This document shows, piece by piece, positions 1 to 6,974 of a DNA stretch of 14,421 bases (positions are counted from its first letter, which is position 1; each line of letters begins with the position of its first letter). Source of the stretch: CAZUHN01 sp964620535 (GTDB taxonomy: Bacteria; UBA8248); assembly GCA_964620535.1 (NCBI GenBank), contig CAZUHN010000236.1, positions 1 through 14,421 on the forward strand, in the 5' to 3' direction. The notes beneath the pieces were generated by a model that was not told the origin of the DNA, did not search any database, and saw only the letters and a program-made list of their open reading frames with translations. The translations under genes and the position numbers were made by a program.

Positions 1-100
1 GTTCCAGAAGCTAGGCCATGCTCCCGGCGGTGTCAAGGTTTCGGACTTGGGGGGAGGGAGAAAAGGTGAGGGCCGAGAAATTCGCCCCCTAGGCGTCTTT

Positions 101-266
101 CCCGGCCCTCGTCCCGTCGCGGAGTCCGCCCGTGTTCCCCGCGCCGGGAAAATCGCTTTGAAAGAATCCTGAAGTTTGGTGGAAACCGGGGAACATCCCC
201 CAGGGACGCCCCCCGGTTCCCTAATCCCGCCGTAGAGTCCGCCCGAACTCCCCACGACAGGAAATT
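101..266. repeat. Imperfect direct repeat, two copies about 113 bp apart
   Basis: Two G+C-rich copies of roughly 50 bp lie downstream of the nrdJ stop, at about 101-153 and 212-266. Both start with a CCCGG block, share the exact core GAGTCCGCCCG (122-132 and 235-245), then TCCCC, and end in a GGGAAA or AGGAAA block. The identity is imperfect and there is a 2-base indel near the left end. The stretch 1-278 holds no convincing gene on either strand, and I see no hairpin followed by a T-run that would serve as an nrdJ terminator. The function is unknown. The copies could be an old duplication or members of a dispersed intergenic repeat. Confidence 0.55.
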
Positions 267-278
267 TTCCCAATCTGC

Positions 279-3200
279 CTAGGAGCAGCCACTTGTCGCT
301 CCGCACGTCATGCACTTCAGGCACGTTCCGTTGCGAACGAGGGTGAACAAGCCGCACTCGGAGCAGGCTTCTCCCTCGTAGCCCTTTATCTTGGCCTGAA
401 TCGCTTCCTTCGCCACGCTTCGTTGAGGGCTTCCTTCGATTCCCCCGCCGTAGTGGGGGTGGAGGTGGTCGCTGCGCGGCACGGCCGCGTCCAGCACATC
501 CGTGAAGGTTTGGATTTCCTCTTCTTCCTCCGCGTCGAACTCGGGGATTTCGTCCTGCGGCCTGCCGATGGTGTCGGAGCGCAGATCCTCGTGCGTCACT
601 TGGGCGAGGTCTTCCCGGCCCAGGTAGGTGATCGCCAGCTCGCGGAAAATATAGTCGATGATCGACGTGCTCATCTTGATGTGAGGGTTGCCCTCGACCA
701 TGCCGCCCGGCTCGAACCGGGTGAAGACGAAGGCGTCCACAAACTCGTCCAGCGGAACGCCGTGCTGGAGTCCGAGCGATATCGCGATGGCGAAGCAGTT
801 CATCAGACTGCGGAAGGCGGCCCCTTCCTTGTGCATGTCGATGAAGATCTCGCCGAGGGAGCTGTCCTGATACTCCCCGGTGCGCAGATACACTTTGTGG
901 CCCCCGACGGTGGACTTCTGGGTGTAGCCGCCGCGCCGGGTGGGCAGCCGCCGCCGGCGACTTTGGTAAATGTAGCGGCGGATAACCTGCTGCGCCACCC
1001 GAACGGGGGCACTTTCGGGCTCGCTCTCGCCCGCAAGGCCGTCGAAAAGATCAGAGGCAAAAGAGGAAGAGAGCGGCTGGTTGAGCTTCGAGCCGTCCCG
1101 ATAGATGGCGATGGCCTTGGTCATTTGCTTCCAGGCCTCGTTATAGAGGTCCTGAATGTCCGCGATGGCGGCCTCGGCTGGCATGTTGATGGTTTTGCTG
1201 ATGGCGCCCGAGATGAAGGATTGAGCGGCGGCCATCATCTGCACGTGGGCCATCGGCCGGATGTAGCGTTTTCCCTCCCGGCCGCATTTGTTCGCGCAGT
1301 CGAAGATGGGCAGGTGTTCCTCTTGGAGGTGGGGAGCGTTCTCGATTGTCATCTTTCCGCAGACATAGTCGTTCGCCTCGCGGATCTGCTCGGCGGTGAA
1401 GCCGATCACTTCGAGGAGGTTGAGGTTCCAGTCGGCGAGGTCCTTTTCGGTGAGGTTGAGGCGCTCGCGGCAGAAATCTTCCCCGAGGGTGAACTTGTTG
1501 AAGGCGAAGCCGATCTCGAAGGCGCTTTCGATGGCCCCCTCCACCTTTTCAAGTGCTTTGTCCGTGAAGCCTTTGGCGATTAGGGTTTCGGGGTTGATGT
1601 GGGGAGCGCCCTTGAGAGTGCCACGGCCGCGGCAGTGGGCTACGATCTCGCGGATTCCCTCCTCGCCGTAGCCGAGCCGCCGGAGGGCGGCCGGGACCGA
1701 CTGATTGATGATCTTGAAGTAGCCCCCACCGGCGAGCTTCTTGAACTTGACCAGGGCGAAGTCGGGTTCGATCCCCGTCGTGTCGCAGTCCATGACCAGG
1801 CCGATGGTGCCCGTAGGAGCGATGACGGTGGTCTGTGCGTTCCGGTAGCCGTGGCGGTAGCCCAGGGCCAAGGCCTCGTCCCACGCCTCGCGCGCGGCTG
1901 CGGCGAGATAACCTGGGCAGCGGGTCGGGTCAATGCTCATGGGAGTGATCGAGAGCATCTCGTATTCCCGGGGGGAGGTGTTGTAGGCCGCCCGCTGATG
2001 ATTGCGCAGAACGCGGAGCATGTGCTCGCGGTTGGCCTCGTAGCGGGCGAAGGGGCCAACTTCGCCCGCCATTTCCGCGCTCGCCGCGTAGGCGCCGCCG
2101 GTCATGATAGCGGTGAGGGCGCCGCACCAGGCTGTGGCCTCGGGCGAGTCGTAGGGAATGCCGAGCACCATGAGTAGGGTGCCGAGGTTCGCATATCCGA
2201 GGCCGATCGTCCGGTACTCGTAGGATTTTCGGGCGATCTCCTTGCTCGGGAACTGGGCCATAAGGACAGAGATTTCGAGAACGATGGTCCAGAGGCGGAT
2301 AGCGTGGCGGTAGTCGTCTAGGTAGAAATGGCCGTTCTCGACCTCGAGGAACTTGAGCAGATTCAGCGAAGCGAGGTTGCAGGCCGTATCGTCGAGGAAC
2401 ATGTACTCCGAGCAGGGGTTGGAGGCATTGATGCGCCCGTCCACCGGGCAGGTGTGCCATTCGTTGATGGTGGTGTCGAACTGGAGACCCGGGTCGGCGG
2501 AGCACCAGGCTGCGTAGCCGATCTGATCCCAGAGGTCCTTCGCTTTGACTTCTTTGGCCACCCTTTTGTCGATGCGCCGGAGGAGCTTCCAGTTGCGGTC
2601 CGCCTCGACGGCATCCATGAACTCGCCGGTCACGCGGACGGAGTTGTTCGAATTCTGTCCGGAAACGGTGGAGTAGGCCCTGGATTCCCAGGTTGTGTCG
2701 AATTCCTCGAACTCGATCTCGGTCACTCCCTGCTGGGATAGCTGGATCGCCCGCCGGATGTAATTATCGGGCACTCCCGCCCGGAGGGCGTCCCGGATGG
2801 CCTTGCGCAGGGCCGGGTTCTTTTCGGGCTTTTGCAAATCGCCGTTCAACTCGGGCTGGTTCCGCATGTCGCAGGCCATGAGGATGGTGTTCAGATGGAG
2901 ATGGCACATTTTGCTTCCGGCAACGAGTGCGGCCACCTTCTCCTCTTCTTTTGCCTTCCAGGTGATGAATTCTTCGACGTCGGGATGGTCGATGTTGAGG
3001 GTGACCATCTTCGCCGCCCGGCGGGTGGTTCCGCCGGACTTGATGGCGCCGGCGGCGCGGTCGCCGATCTTGAGGAAGCTCATAAGGCCCGAGCTTTTGC
3101 CGCCGCCCGAGAGCGTCTCGCCCTCTGCTCGGAGGGGGGAGAAATTCGTTCCCGTTCCCGATCCGTACTTGAAAATTCGGGCCTCGCGGGTCCAAAGGTC

Positions 3201-3845
3201 CATGATGCCGTTTTCGCCGACGAGATCGTCTTGGATAGACTGGATGAAGCAGGCGTGCGGCTGGGGCCGCTCGTATGCGTTGGCCGAGCGGTGTACTTTG
3301 CCCGTTCCGGGGTCGGTGTAGAAGTGGCCTTGGGGCGGGCCGGCGATGCCGTACGCCCAGTGCAGGCCCGTGTTGAACCATTGGGGGGAGTTCGGTGCGG
3401 CGCGCTGTGTGGCGAGCATGTAGTACATCTCGTCATAAAAAGCGCGCGCGTCTTCTTCTGAGTCGTAATATCCCTCTTTCCAGCCCCAGTAGGTCCAGCA
3501 TCCGACGATGCGGTGGAACACCTGTTTGGCGTCGCACTCGCCGCCGTATTGCTCCTCTTCGGTGATTGCGGCGAGCGCCTCTTCATCCGGTCCGGAGGGG
3601 AGAAGCCAACTAGGCACGTCCTTTTCGGGAATTTTTCGCAGCCGGGAGGGAACGCCCGCTTTGCGGAAGTATTTTTGGGCGAGAATGTCCACCGCCATCT
3701 GGGACCAGCTTTCCGGCACCAAAATGTCCTTGGCTTCAAAGACCACCGTTCCGTCGGGGTTCGTGATGCGTGAGGTGCGCTCGACGAATTTAATCTCCGC
3801 GTCGGTGCCTTTTCCGGCTCGGGTGAATCTCCGAGCAATTTTCAT
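279..3845 (-). CDS. nrdJ: Vitamin B12-dependent (class II) ribonucleoside-diphosphate reductase NrdJ
   Basis: This cytoplasmic enzyme reduces ribonucleotides to deoxyribonucleotides, using adenosylcobalamin to make the active-site thiyl radical, so it needs no oxygen and no separate radical subunit. The 1188 residues match the long class II form. Visible landmarks are the first redox cysteine in PHACF (C199), the signature NPCSE (N476, C478 as the thiyl radical residue, E480), the partner C489 in TACNLASLN, and the phosphate-binding APTGTIG at about 676-682. The C-terminus is a cysteine-rich zinc-ribbon-like tail (C1161, C1164, C1175, C1178, C1181, C1187), which in this family shuttles reducing equivalents. 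I see no N-terminal ATP-cone and no intein. The ATG at 3845 begins MKIARRF; only a weak G-rich Shine-Dalgarno (GGGGGT) lies about 10 nt upstream. The gene stands alone, with a long A+T-rich leader. Confidence 0.97.
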   Translation of the reverse strand: MKIARRFTRAGKGTDAEIKFVERTSRITNPDGTVVFEAKDILVPESWSQMAVDILAQKYFRKAGVPSRLRKIPEKDVPSWLLPSGPDEEALAAITEEEQYGGECDAKQVFHRIVGCWTYWGWKEGYYDSEEDARAFYDEMYYMLATQRAAPNSPQWFNTGLHWAYGIAGPPQGHFYTDPGTGKVHRSANAYERPQPHACFIQSIQDDLVGENGIMDLWTREARIFKYGSGTGTNFSPLRAEGETLSGGGKSSGLMSFLKIGDRAAGAIKSGGTTRRAAKMVTLNIDHPDVEEFITWKAKEEEKVAALVAGSKMCHLHLNTILMACDMRNQPELNGDLQKPEKNPALRKAIRDALRAGVPDNYIRRAIQLSQQGVTEIEFEEFDTTWESRAYSTVSGQNSNNSVRVTGEFMDAVEADRNWKLLRRIDKRVAKEVKAKDLWDQIGYAAWCSADPGLQFDTTINEWHTCPVDGRINASNPCSEYMFLDDTACNLASLNLLKFLEVENGHFYLDDYRHAIRLWTIVLEISVLMAQFPSKEIARKSYEYRTIGLGYANLGTLLMVLGIPYDSPEATAWCGALTAIMTGGAYAASAEMAGEVGPFARYEANREHMLRVLRNHQRAAYNTSPREYEMLSITPMSIDPTRCPGYLAAAAREAWDEALALGYRHGYRNAQTTVIAPTGTIGLVMDCDTTGIEPDFALVKFKKLAGGGYFKIINQSVPAALRRLGYGEEGIREIVAHCRGRGTLKGAPHINPETLIAKGFTDKALEKVEGAIESAFEIGFAFNKFTLGEDFCRERLNLTEKDLADWNLNLLEVIGFTAEQIREANDYVCGKMTIENAPHLQEEHLPIFDCANKCGREGKRYIRPMAHVQMMAAAQSFISGAISKTINMPAEAAIADIQDLYNEAWKQMTKAIAIYRDGSKLNQPLSSSFASDLFDGLAGESEPESAPVRVAQQVIRRYIYQSRRRRLPTRRGGYTQKSTVGGHKVYLRTGEYQDSSLGEIFIDMHKEGAAFRSLMNCFAIAISLGLQHGVPLDEFVDAFVFTRFEPGGMVEGNPHIKMSTSIIDYIFRELAITYLGREDLAQVTHEDLRSDTIGRPQDEIPEFDAEEEEEIQTFTDVLDAAVPRSDHLHPHYGGGIEGSPQRSVAKEAIQAKIKGYEGEACSECGLFTLVRNGTCLKCMTCGATSGCS

Positions 3846-4114
3846 TCGTGCGTAACCCCCACAATATTAGATTTAGGGTGCATCCTTTTTTCCGTATTAC
3901 ATTCGCCTTCCTCGTGAATTTTCCACCGGAAATTTGCAACTTTCTCTTCGAATGCACCCCTTGGGCTTTGCCCTAGAAAGGTGCTGGTCGGCTGGTTGTG
4001 CTTACGATGGGAAGGATTTTCCAAGACTACATTCAACCGGTATCTTTGCATTTGTAGAGCCGTATTTCCTTCATTTGGGTTATTGAACTTATTGACCACA
4101 TATATTTTGTGCTT
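3846..4114 (-). promoter_or_regulatory. Long nrdJ 5' leader with potential RNA structure
   Basis: A transcript starting near 4115 would carry about 270 untranslated bases before the nrdJ ATG. On the transcribed (minus) strand it contains a GGGC-AAA-GCCC hairpin (3963-3973) and a TTTCC-GGT-GGAAA hairpin (3920-3932, read on the minus strand). It also has a perfect 8-bp long-range pair, GGGTGCAT (3952-3959) with ATGCACCC (3876-3883), and a nested ATTCG/CGAAT pair (3949-3953 with 3901-3905). The ACCC of the second strand could instead pair with GGGT of the G-rich Shine-Dalgarno (3855-3858). The cobalamin riboswitch hallmark GCCACTG is absent. A structured leader is an inference from the pairing alone. 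Confidence 0.4.
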
Positions 4115-4178
4115 GAGGTGTATGCTAATTACTATATTTAGGGGTGTCAAGTAAAAATCTGGTTTACCCACAAAATAT
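4102..4178. repeat. 10-bp inverted repeat flanking the nrdJ promoter (possible operator pair)
   Basis: ATATTTTGTG (4102-4111) and CACAAAATAT (4169-4178) are exact reverse complements, separated by 57 bp that contain both promoter hexamers. Each arm lies in a larger CACA...TGTG element (4097-4111 and 4169-4181), centred near +11 and -60 relative to the inferred start. The elements resemble NrdR boxes (A+T-rich, CAC...GTG ends), but the distance between CAC and GTG is 9 and 7 bp, whereas the NrdR consensus as I know it has 8, so assignment to NrdR is uncertain. Confidence 0.5.
4122..4150 (-). promoter_or_regulatory. Sigma-70-type promoter for nrdJ
   Basis: Reading the minus strand, a perfect -35 TTGACA (4145-4150) is followed after 17 bp by TAGCAT as the -10 (4122-4127, four of six matches to TATAAT). 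Transcription would start near 4115. The element sits in the A+T-rich island and points at nrdJ, about 270 bp away. Spacing and -35 quality make this the best promoter in the window. Confidence 0.75.
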
Positions 4179-4204
4179 GTGCATTTATCCACAATTTACC
4201 CCCA
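4164..4204 (+). promoter_or_regulatory. DnaA-box cluster upstream of the nrdJ promoter
   Basis: A perfect consensus DnaA box, TTATCCACA, occupies 4185-4193. A one-mismatch box TTACCCACA lies at 4164-4172 and a two-mismatch box TTACCCCCA at 4196-4204. All are in the same orientation, and their starts are spaced 21 and 11 bp apart, that is two and one helical turns. They lie just upstream of the nrdJ -35. DnaA control of a ribonucleotide reductase promoter is established for E. coli nrdAB. The role here is inferred. Confidence 0.55.
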
Positions 4205-4307
4205 AGTATTGTGGTATTTCTTTGGGCGGGCCGTAATGCCTTGGCGGCAGAGGGTTATTCCCGCTGCCTGGGATTTTGTGCCGATGGTTAAACTTAAATA
4301 ATTGTTT

Positions 4308-5348
4308 TTAAAGGTTAAATTTTCGATTTCCCGCAGGAGCGGGGTTATCCGGGAGGGAAAAAACAGACTGTCCGGCTGGCCAGCAGGAGGACGAACCTTC
4401 ACCGATGCGGCGGCGCCAGAAATCTAGAGTATCTTGAAGGGTGGTCTCGATCGGGATTTCGGTGCGCCAGCCGGTCGCCGCGGTGAATTTGGCGGCGCTG
4501 ATTGCGCTCTGGCCCGGGTCGGCGGGCCGGTATTTGGCTGGGTCGCGCGCAACCCGTATGGGAACCCGGGCGAGGGAGAGAAGAATGTCGAGCACGTCGC
4601 CGATCCGAAGCGAGACGCCGGAGCAGACAAGATACGCTTCTCCGGGCTCGGCGCTTTCTGCGGCGAGGGCATAAGCCTTCACAGCGTCGCGGACATCGAT
4701 GAAGTCACGGTGCGAATCGAGATTCCCCGCCTGGATGACGGGCTCCTTGAAACCCGCCTCGATCTCGGCCACCTGCTTGGCGAAATCGGCGACAACCGCC
4801 TTGGGCGTCTGGCGGGGCCCGGTATGGTTGGCAAGGCGCAAAAGGACCACTTCCAAGCCGTGCTTCAGGCAGTACTGGCGCGCGAGAAGATCGAAGACGA
4901 GCTTGCTGCTGGCATAGGGATCTTCGGGTGCATAAGGTGAATTTTCCGCGAGAACCTCCGAGGGGTTTGTCCTGCCGAAAATCTGGACGGAACCCGCGGC
5001 GATGATGCGTATCTTGTCCTTGAGCGGGAGGCAGGCGTCGAGAAGGTGAACGCCGCCCAGGGCGTTGGCCGAAAGGGTGAAGGCCGGGTTTTCCCACGAA
5101 ATCGACACCGAGCTTTGGCCGGCGAGGTGGAAGACCCAATCCGACTGGGTTTCCTGGATGATCCGGCTGAGTGTTTTCGGCGCCAGGATATCTCCCTCAT
5201 GAAGAGAGATTTGGCTGAGAACTTTTTCCAGATTCTCGACCTCGGCGCCGGGGCGCGCGAGCCCTGCGACTTCGTGCCCGAGGAGGAGAAGATGCTCGGC
5301 GAGGTGGCTTCCGGCGAACCCCGTGATGCCGGTGATGAACGCCTTCAA
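4308..5348 (-). CDS. NAD(P)-dependent sugar-nucleotide SDR, GMD/RMD-like (second of tandem pair)
   Basis: This is an extended short-chain dehydrogenase of 346 residues, probably a cytoplasmic enzyme acting on a GDP- or other NDP-hexose. The Rossmann motif is TGITGFAG (residues 6-13), the catalytic pair is Y145-ASS-K149, and SANALGG and GDI-type motifs follow the family. Where the upstream paralogue has SSE, this protein has SVQ (Q122), so the acidic residue that dehydratases use is missing. That would suit a reductase such as GDP-4-dehydro-6-deoxymannose reductase better than a dehydratase. I chose the TTG start at 5348 because it overlaps the upstream stop (TTGA), has GGGAG five bases before it, and begins exactly at the Rossmann strand. 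A longer frame from 5555 merely runs antiparallel-free through the upstream gene. About 30 residues after the family's usual C-terminus (CWPAGQS onward) look non-conserved. Substrate is unproven. Confidence 0.8.
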   Translation of the reverse strand: MKAFITGITGFAGSHLAEHLLLLGHEVAGLARPGAEVENLEKVLSQISLHEGDILAPKTLSRIIQETQSDWVFHLAGQSSVSISWENPAFTLSANALGGVHLLDACLPLKDKIRIIAAGSVQIFGRTNPSEVLAENSPYAPEDPYASSKLVFDLLARQYCLKHGLEVVLLRLANHTGPRQTPKAVVADFAKQVAEIEAGFKEPVIQAGNLDSHRDFIDVRDAVKAYALAAESAEPGEAYLVCSGVSLRIGDVLDILLSLARVPIRVARDPAKYRPADPGQSAISAAKFTAATGWRTEIPIETTLQDTLDFWRRRIGEGSSSCWPAGQSVFSLPDNPAPAGNRKFNL

Positions 5349-6304
5349 AGATTCTCCCGCCAGTAGTCCAACGTGTCCTGCAGCGTTTGCTCGAAGGGAA
5401 TTTCCGGCCGCCAGCCCGTGGCGTTCTGAAATTTCGTGTTGTCCCCCAGTAGGACGGGGACGTCCGAGGGGCGTAGCCGGGCCGGGTCGGATTCGATTTT
5501 GATCTCGACCTCGGATTTCGCCAAGAGTTTGTCGAGCACTTCTTGAATTTTCCAATTATTACCCGAGCAAATGTTGTAGGCTTCGCCGGGCTCGCACTTT
5601 TGAAGGGATAGCCAGTACGCCCGCACCATGTCCCGCACGTCGGTGAAGTCGCGCTTGGTTTCGAGGTTTCCGACCCGAATGGCGGGACCGCGCTTTCCCG
5701 TCTCGATCTCTGCAATCTGCTTTGCGAAATTGCTGACGACGAATACGTGGCCGCGGCGGGGACCGGTATGGTTAAAGCCCCGAGTGCGGATGATCTTCAT
5801 CCCATAGCTTTGGAAATATTGGTAGGCGAGCATATCCATTGCCGCCTTGCTCACGGCATAGGGCGAAAGCGGGCGAAGGGGGTTCGTCTCCTTGATCGGA
5901 AGTTCGCCGGGGTGGACCAGACCGTATCCCTCGCTGCTTCCCGCCACCATGATCATCGGATCGATTCCGCTCCGCCGGACCGCCTCGAAGAGATGGAGGG
6001 TGCCGATGAGGTTTGTGTGAAGACTTTCCTCGGGCGCGCCCCATGAGGCGGGAACGTAACTCTGCGCCGCGAGATGAAATATCTTTGTTGGCCGGATTTC
6101 GGCGATCAGTCGGGTAACAGAGGTTTGGTCCCGAAGATCGCATTCGATGACGGGGACGAGGCCGTCCAGATGTTCGACGAGATCGGTGCGGCTCCGCCAG
6201 CGCTGGATTCCGTACACCTCTACATCGGGGAAGGTGAGGATATGGTCGGCGAGGTGGCTTCCGGCGAAACCGGTGAATCCGGTGACGAGTATGCGCTCAG
6301 GCAT
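5345..6304 (-). CDS. GDP-mannose 4,6-dehydratase-like SDR (first of tandem pair)
   Basis: This 319-residue extended SDR matches the GDP-mannose 4,6-dehydratase / NAD-dependent epimerase family in length and motifs. It would convert GDP-mannose to the 4-keto-6-deoxy sugar, a precursor of GDP-rhamnose or GDP-fucose for surface polysaccharide. The NAD(P)-binding motif is TGFTGFAG (8-15), the active site has S123-S124-E125 and Y149-AVS-K153, and NHTGPRRG (178-185) and the RDFTDVRD segment (218-225) bind substrate in this family. The classical GMD string TGQDGSYL is replaced by TGFAGSHL, so exact specificity is open. The ATG at 6304 is preceded by GGAGA five bases upstream and by a good promoter. 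The four-base overlap with the next gene implies translational coupling. Confidence 0.83.
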   Translation of the reverse strand: MPERILVTGFTGFAGSHLADHILTFPDVEVYGIQRWRSRTDLVEHLDGLVPVIECDLRDQTSVTRLIAEIRPTKIFHLAAQSYVPASWGAPEESLHTNLIGTLHLFEAVRRSGIDPMIMVAGSSEGYGLVHPGELPIKETNPLRPLSPYAVSKAAMDMLAYQYFQSYGMKIIRTRGFNHTGPRRGHVFVVSNFAKQIAEIETGKRGPAIRVGNLETKRDFTDVRDMVRAYWLSLQKCEPGEAYNICSGNNWKIQEVLDKLLAKSEVEIKIESDPARLRPSDVPVLLGDNTKFQNATGWRPEIPFEQTLQDTLDYWRENL

Positions 6305-6337
6305 GTATTCTCCATGGCGGGTTTCAAATGACGGGAA

Positions 6338-6366
6338 ATCCTAACGGGGTGTTCCGATTCGGTCAA
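6338..6366 (-). promoter_or_regulatory. Promoter for the tandem dehydratase operon
   Basis: On the minus strand a -35 TTGACC (6361-6366) and a -10 TAGGAT (6338-6343) are separated by exactly 17 bp. The inferred start near 6331 gives a short leader of about 27 nt containing the GGAGA ribosome-binding site of the first SDR gene. The -35 matches the consensus at five of six positions and the -10 at four. Confidence 0.65.
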
Positions 6367-6885
6367 TGATTCCACGGGAATATTGAAAGAAAGGTGCGTG
6401 GCCTCGGCGTCGGCGGCCGGAACGCTCTTGCGCCCGAGTCGGAAGGGTCATTTCCGGTGCGCGGTGACGCGAAATTCTCCGAATTTCCCGCAGCAGCCTT
6501 TCCAGGAGGGTGGAGTAGGATCGCCTCTGCAGAGGGCCGCCTTCGCGCGCGCGCGGGGAGGGGATTTGCACCCCTTTGCATCTGGGGGAGTTCGCCGCCG
6601 GGGTTGCCGGGAAAGGGGCGGGGCGCCGGGTTTGTCCCGGCCCTGTTCTCATTGAGGGGGTTTTCCGGGCGGGGCGCGCTCCCGGGCGGCCATGAGAGAG
6701 GGGGAACTGGGCGCGACGCGCAGGTTTGATGAGGGTTTTCCGGGCGGGGGGAATCGGCGAGGTGGAAATTTCCGTAAGGAGGATGACATGAAAAGCGCTG
6801 TTTCTCGGGGAGTTTTCGGTTCTCCGATGGAATCTATCGCGAATTCCGGGGTTTTTCCAAACCGCCCCGCCCGCGGGCGTTTCGT
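6367..6885. other. G+C-rich divergent spacer without a recognisable gene
   Basis: This stretch lies between the minus-strand sugar operon and lpd. Long open frames occur on both strands, but their translations are arginine-, proline- and glycine-rich, low in complexity and typical of G+C-rich non-coding DNA. It contains a short imperfect direct repeat, a run of alternating GCGC near 6547-6556, and near its right end a small frame with a strong ribosome-binding site, described separately. I recognise no RNA gene or terminator. Confidence 0.5.
6654..6749. repeat. Short direct repeat with TTTTCCGGGCGGGG core
   Basis: GAGGG followed by TTTTCCGGGCGGGG occurs at 6654-6674 (with two extra G) and at 6731-6749, about 75 bp apart, both after a TTGA-like lead-in. 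The flanks are only loosely similar. It may be slippage or duplication in low-complexity G+C-rich DNA. No function is evident. Confidence 0.4.
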
Positions 6886-6889
6886 TTGA
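6788..6889 (+). CDS. Possible 33-residue small protein with strong ribosome-binding site
   Basis: An ATG at 6788 follows a near-perfect Shine-Dalgarno AAGGAGG (6776-6782) at five bases. The 33-codon frame begins MKSAVSRGVF and ends at a TGA (6887-6889) that lies inside the -35 hexamer of the lpd promoter. The product would be basic, with no membrane segment, no cysteines and no family I recognise. No clear promoter lies upstream and codon usage gives little information at this length. It could be a small protein, a leader peptide or chance. Confidence 0.25.
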   Translation: MKSAVSRGVFGSPMESIANSGVFPNRPARGRFV

Positions 6890-6914
6890 CACTTCCCGCG
6901 CTCCCTGAACTAAT
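6886..6914 (+). promoter_or_regulatory. Promoter for lpd
   Basis: TTGACA (6886-6891), a 17-bp spacer and ACTAAT (6909-6914; four of six matches) form a sigma-70-type promoter pointing at lpd. Transcription would begin near 6921, about 50 bp before the chosen start codon. A frame from GTG at 6924 would start almost at this transcription start and is therefore less likely to be used. Confidence 0.6.
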
Positions 6915-6974
6915 GGGCACACGGTGTCTGCATTCGGATCAAGGGGATTCTTTTTTCATCCGAGAGCCATGCGA

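Noticed and set aside
423..1583. 386-codon plus-strand frame antisense to nrdJ
   Set aside because: It is a mirror frame caused by G+C-rich codon usage in nrdJ. The nrdJ reading has full family motifs and this one has none.
279..3845. Intein inside nrdJ
   Set aside because: Class II reductases often carry inteins, but the protein reads continuously through all catalytic motifs and has no intein block such as a terminal HN followed by C/S/T.
3846..4114. Cobalamin riboswitch in the nrdJ leader
   Set aside because: The hallmark GCCACTG segment and the conserved GGGAA core were not found on the transcribed strand. Only unclassified pairing remains.
3842..4192. 116-codon minus-strand frame ending at the nrdJ start (ATGA overlap)
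   Set aside because: It begins at a GTG upstream of the TTGACA/TAGCAT promoter and spans the promoter, the inverted repeat and the leader. Its composition is not protein-like and no family is recognisable.
4318..4345. Terminator at the end of the second SDR gene
   Set aside because: A CCCGC-TCCT-GCGGG hairpin occurs just before the stop codon, but it is followed by an A-rich segment and no T-run on the transcribed strand.
5349..5555. 69-codon upstream extension of the second SDR gene
   Set aside because: It overlaps the coding end of the first SDR gene in another frame and adds arginine- and proline-rich sequence before a complete Rossmann fold.
6341..6922. 193-codon minus-strand frame in the spacer upstream of lpd
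   Set aside because: It is low in complexity, rich in R, P and S, and crosses the lpd promoter and the sugar-operon promoter. No homology is recognisable.
6924..6974. GTG-initiated N-terminal extension of dihydrolipoyl dehydrogenase
   Set aside because: It starts only a few bases after the inferred transcription start, has no ribosome-binding site, and adds residues absent from E3 proteins.
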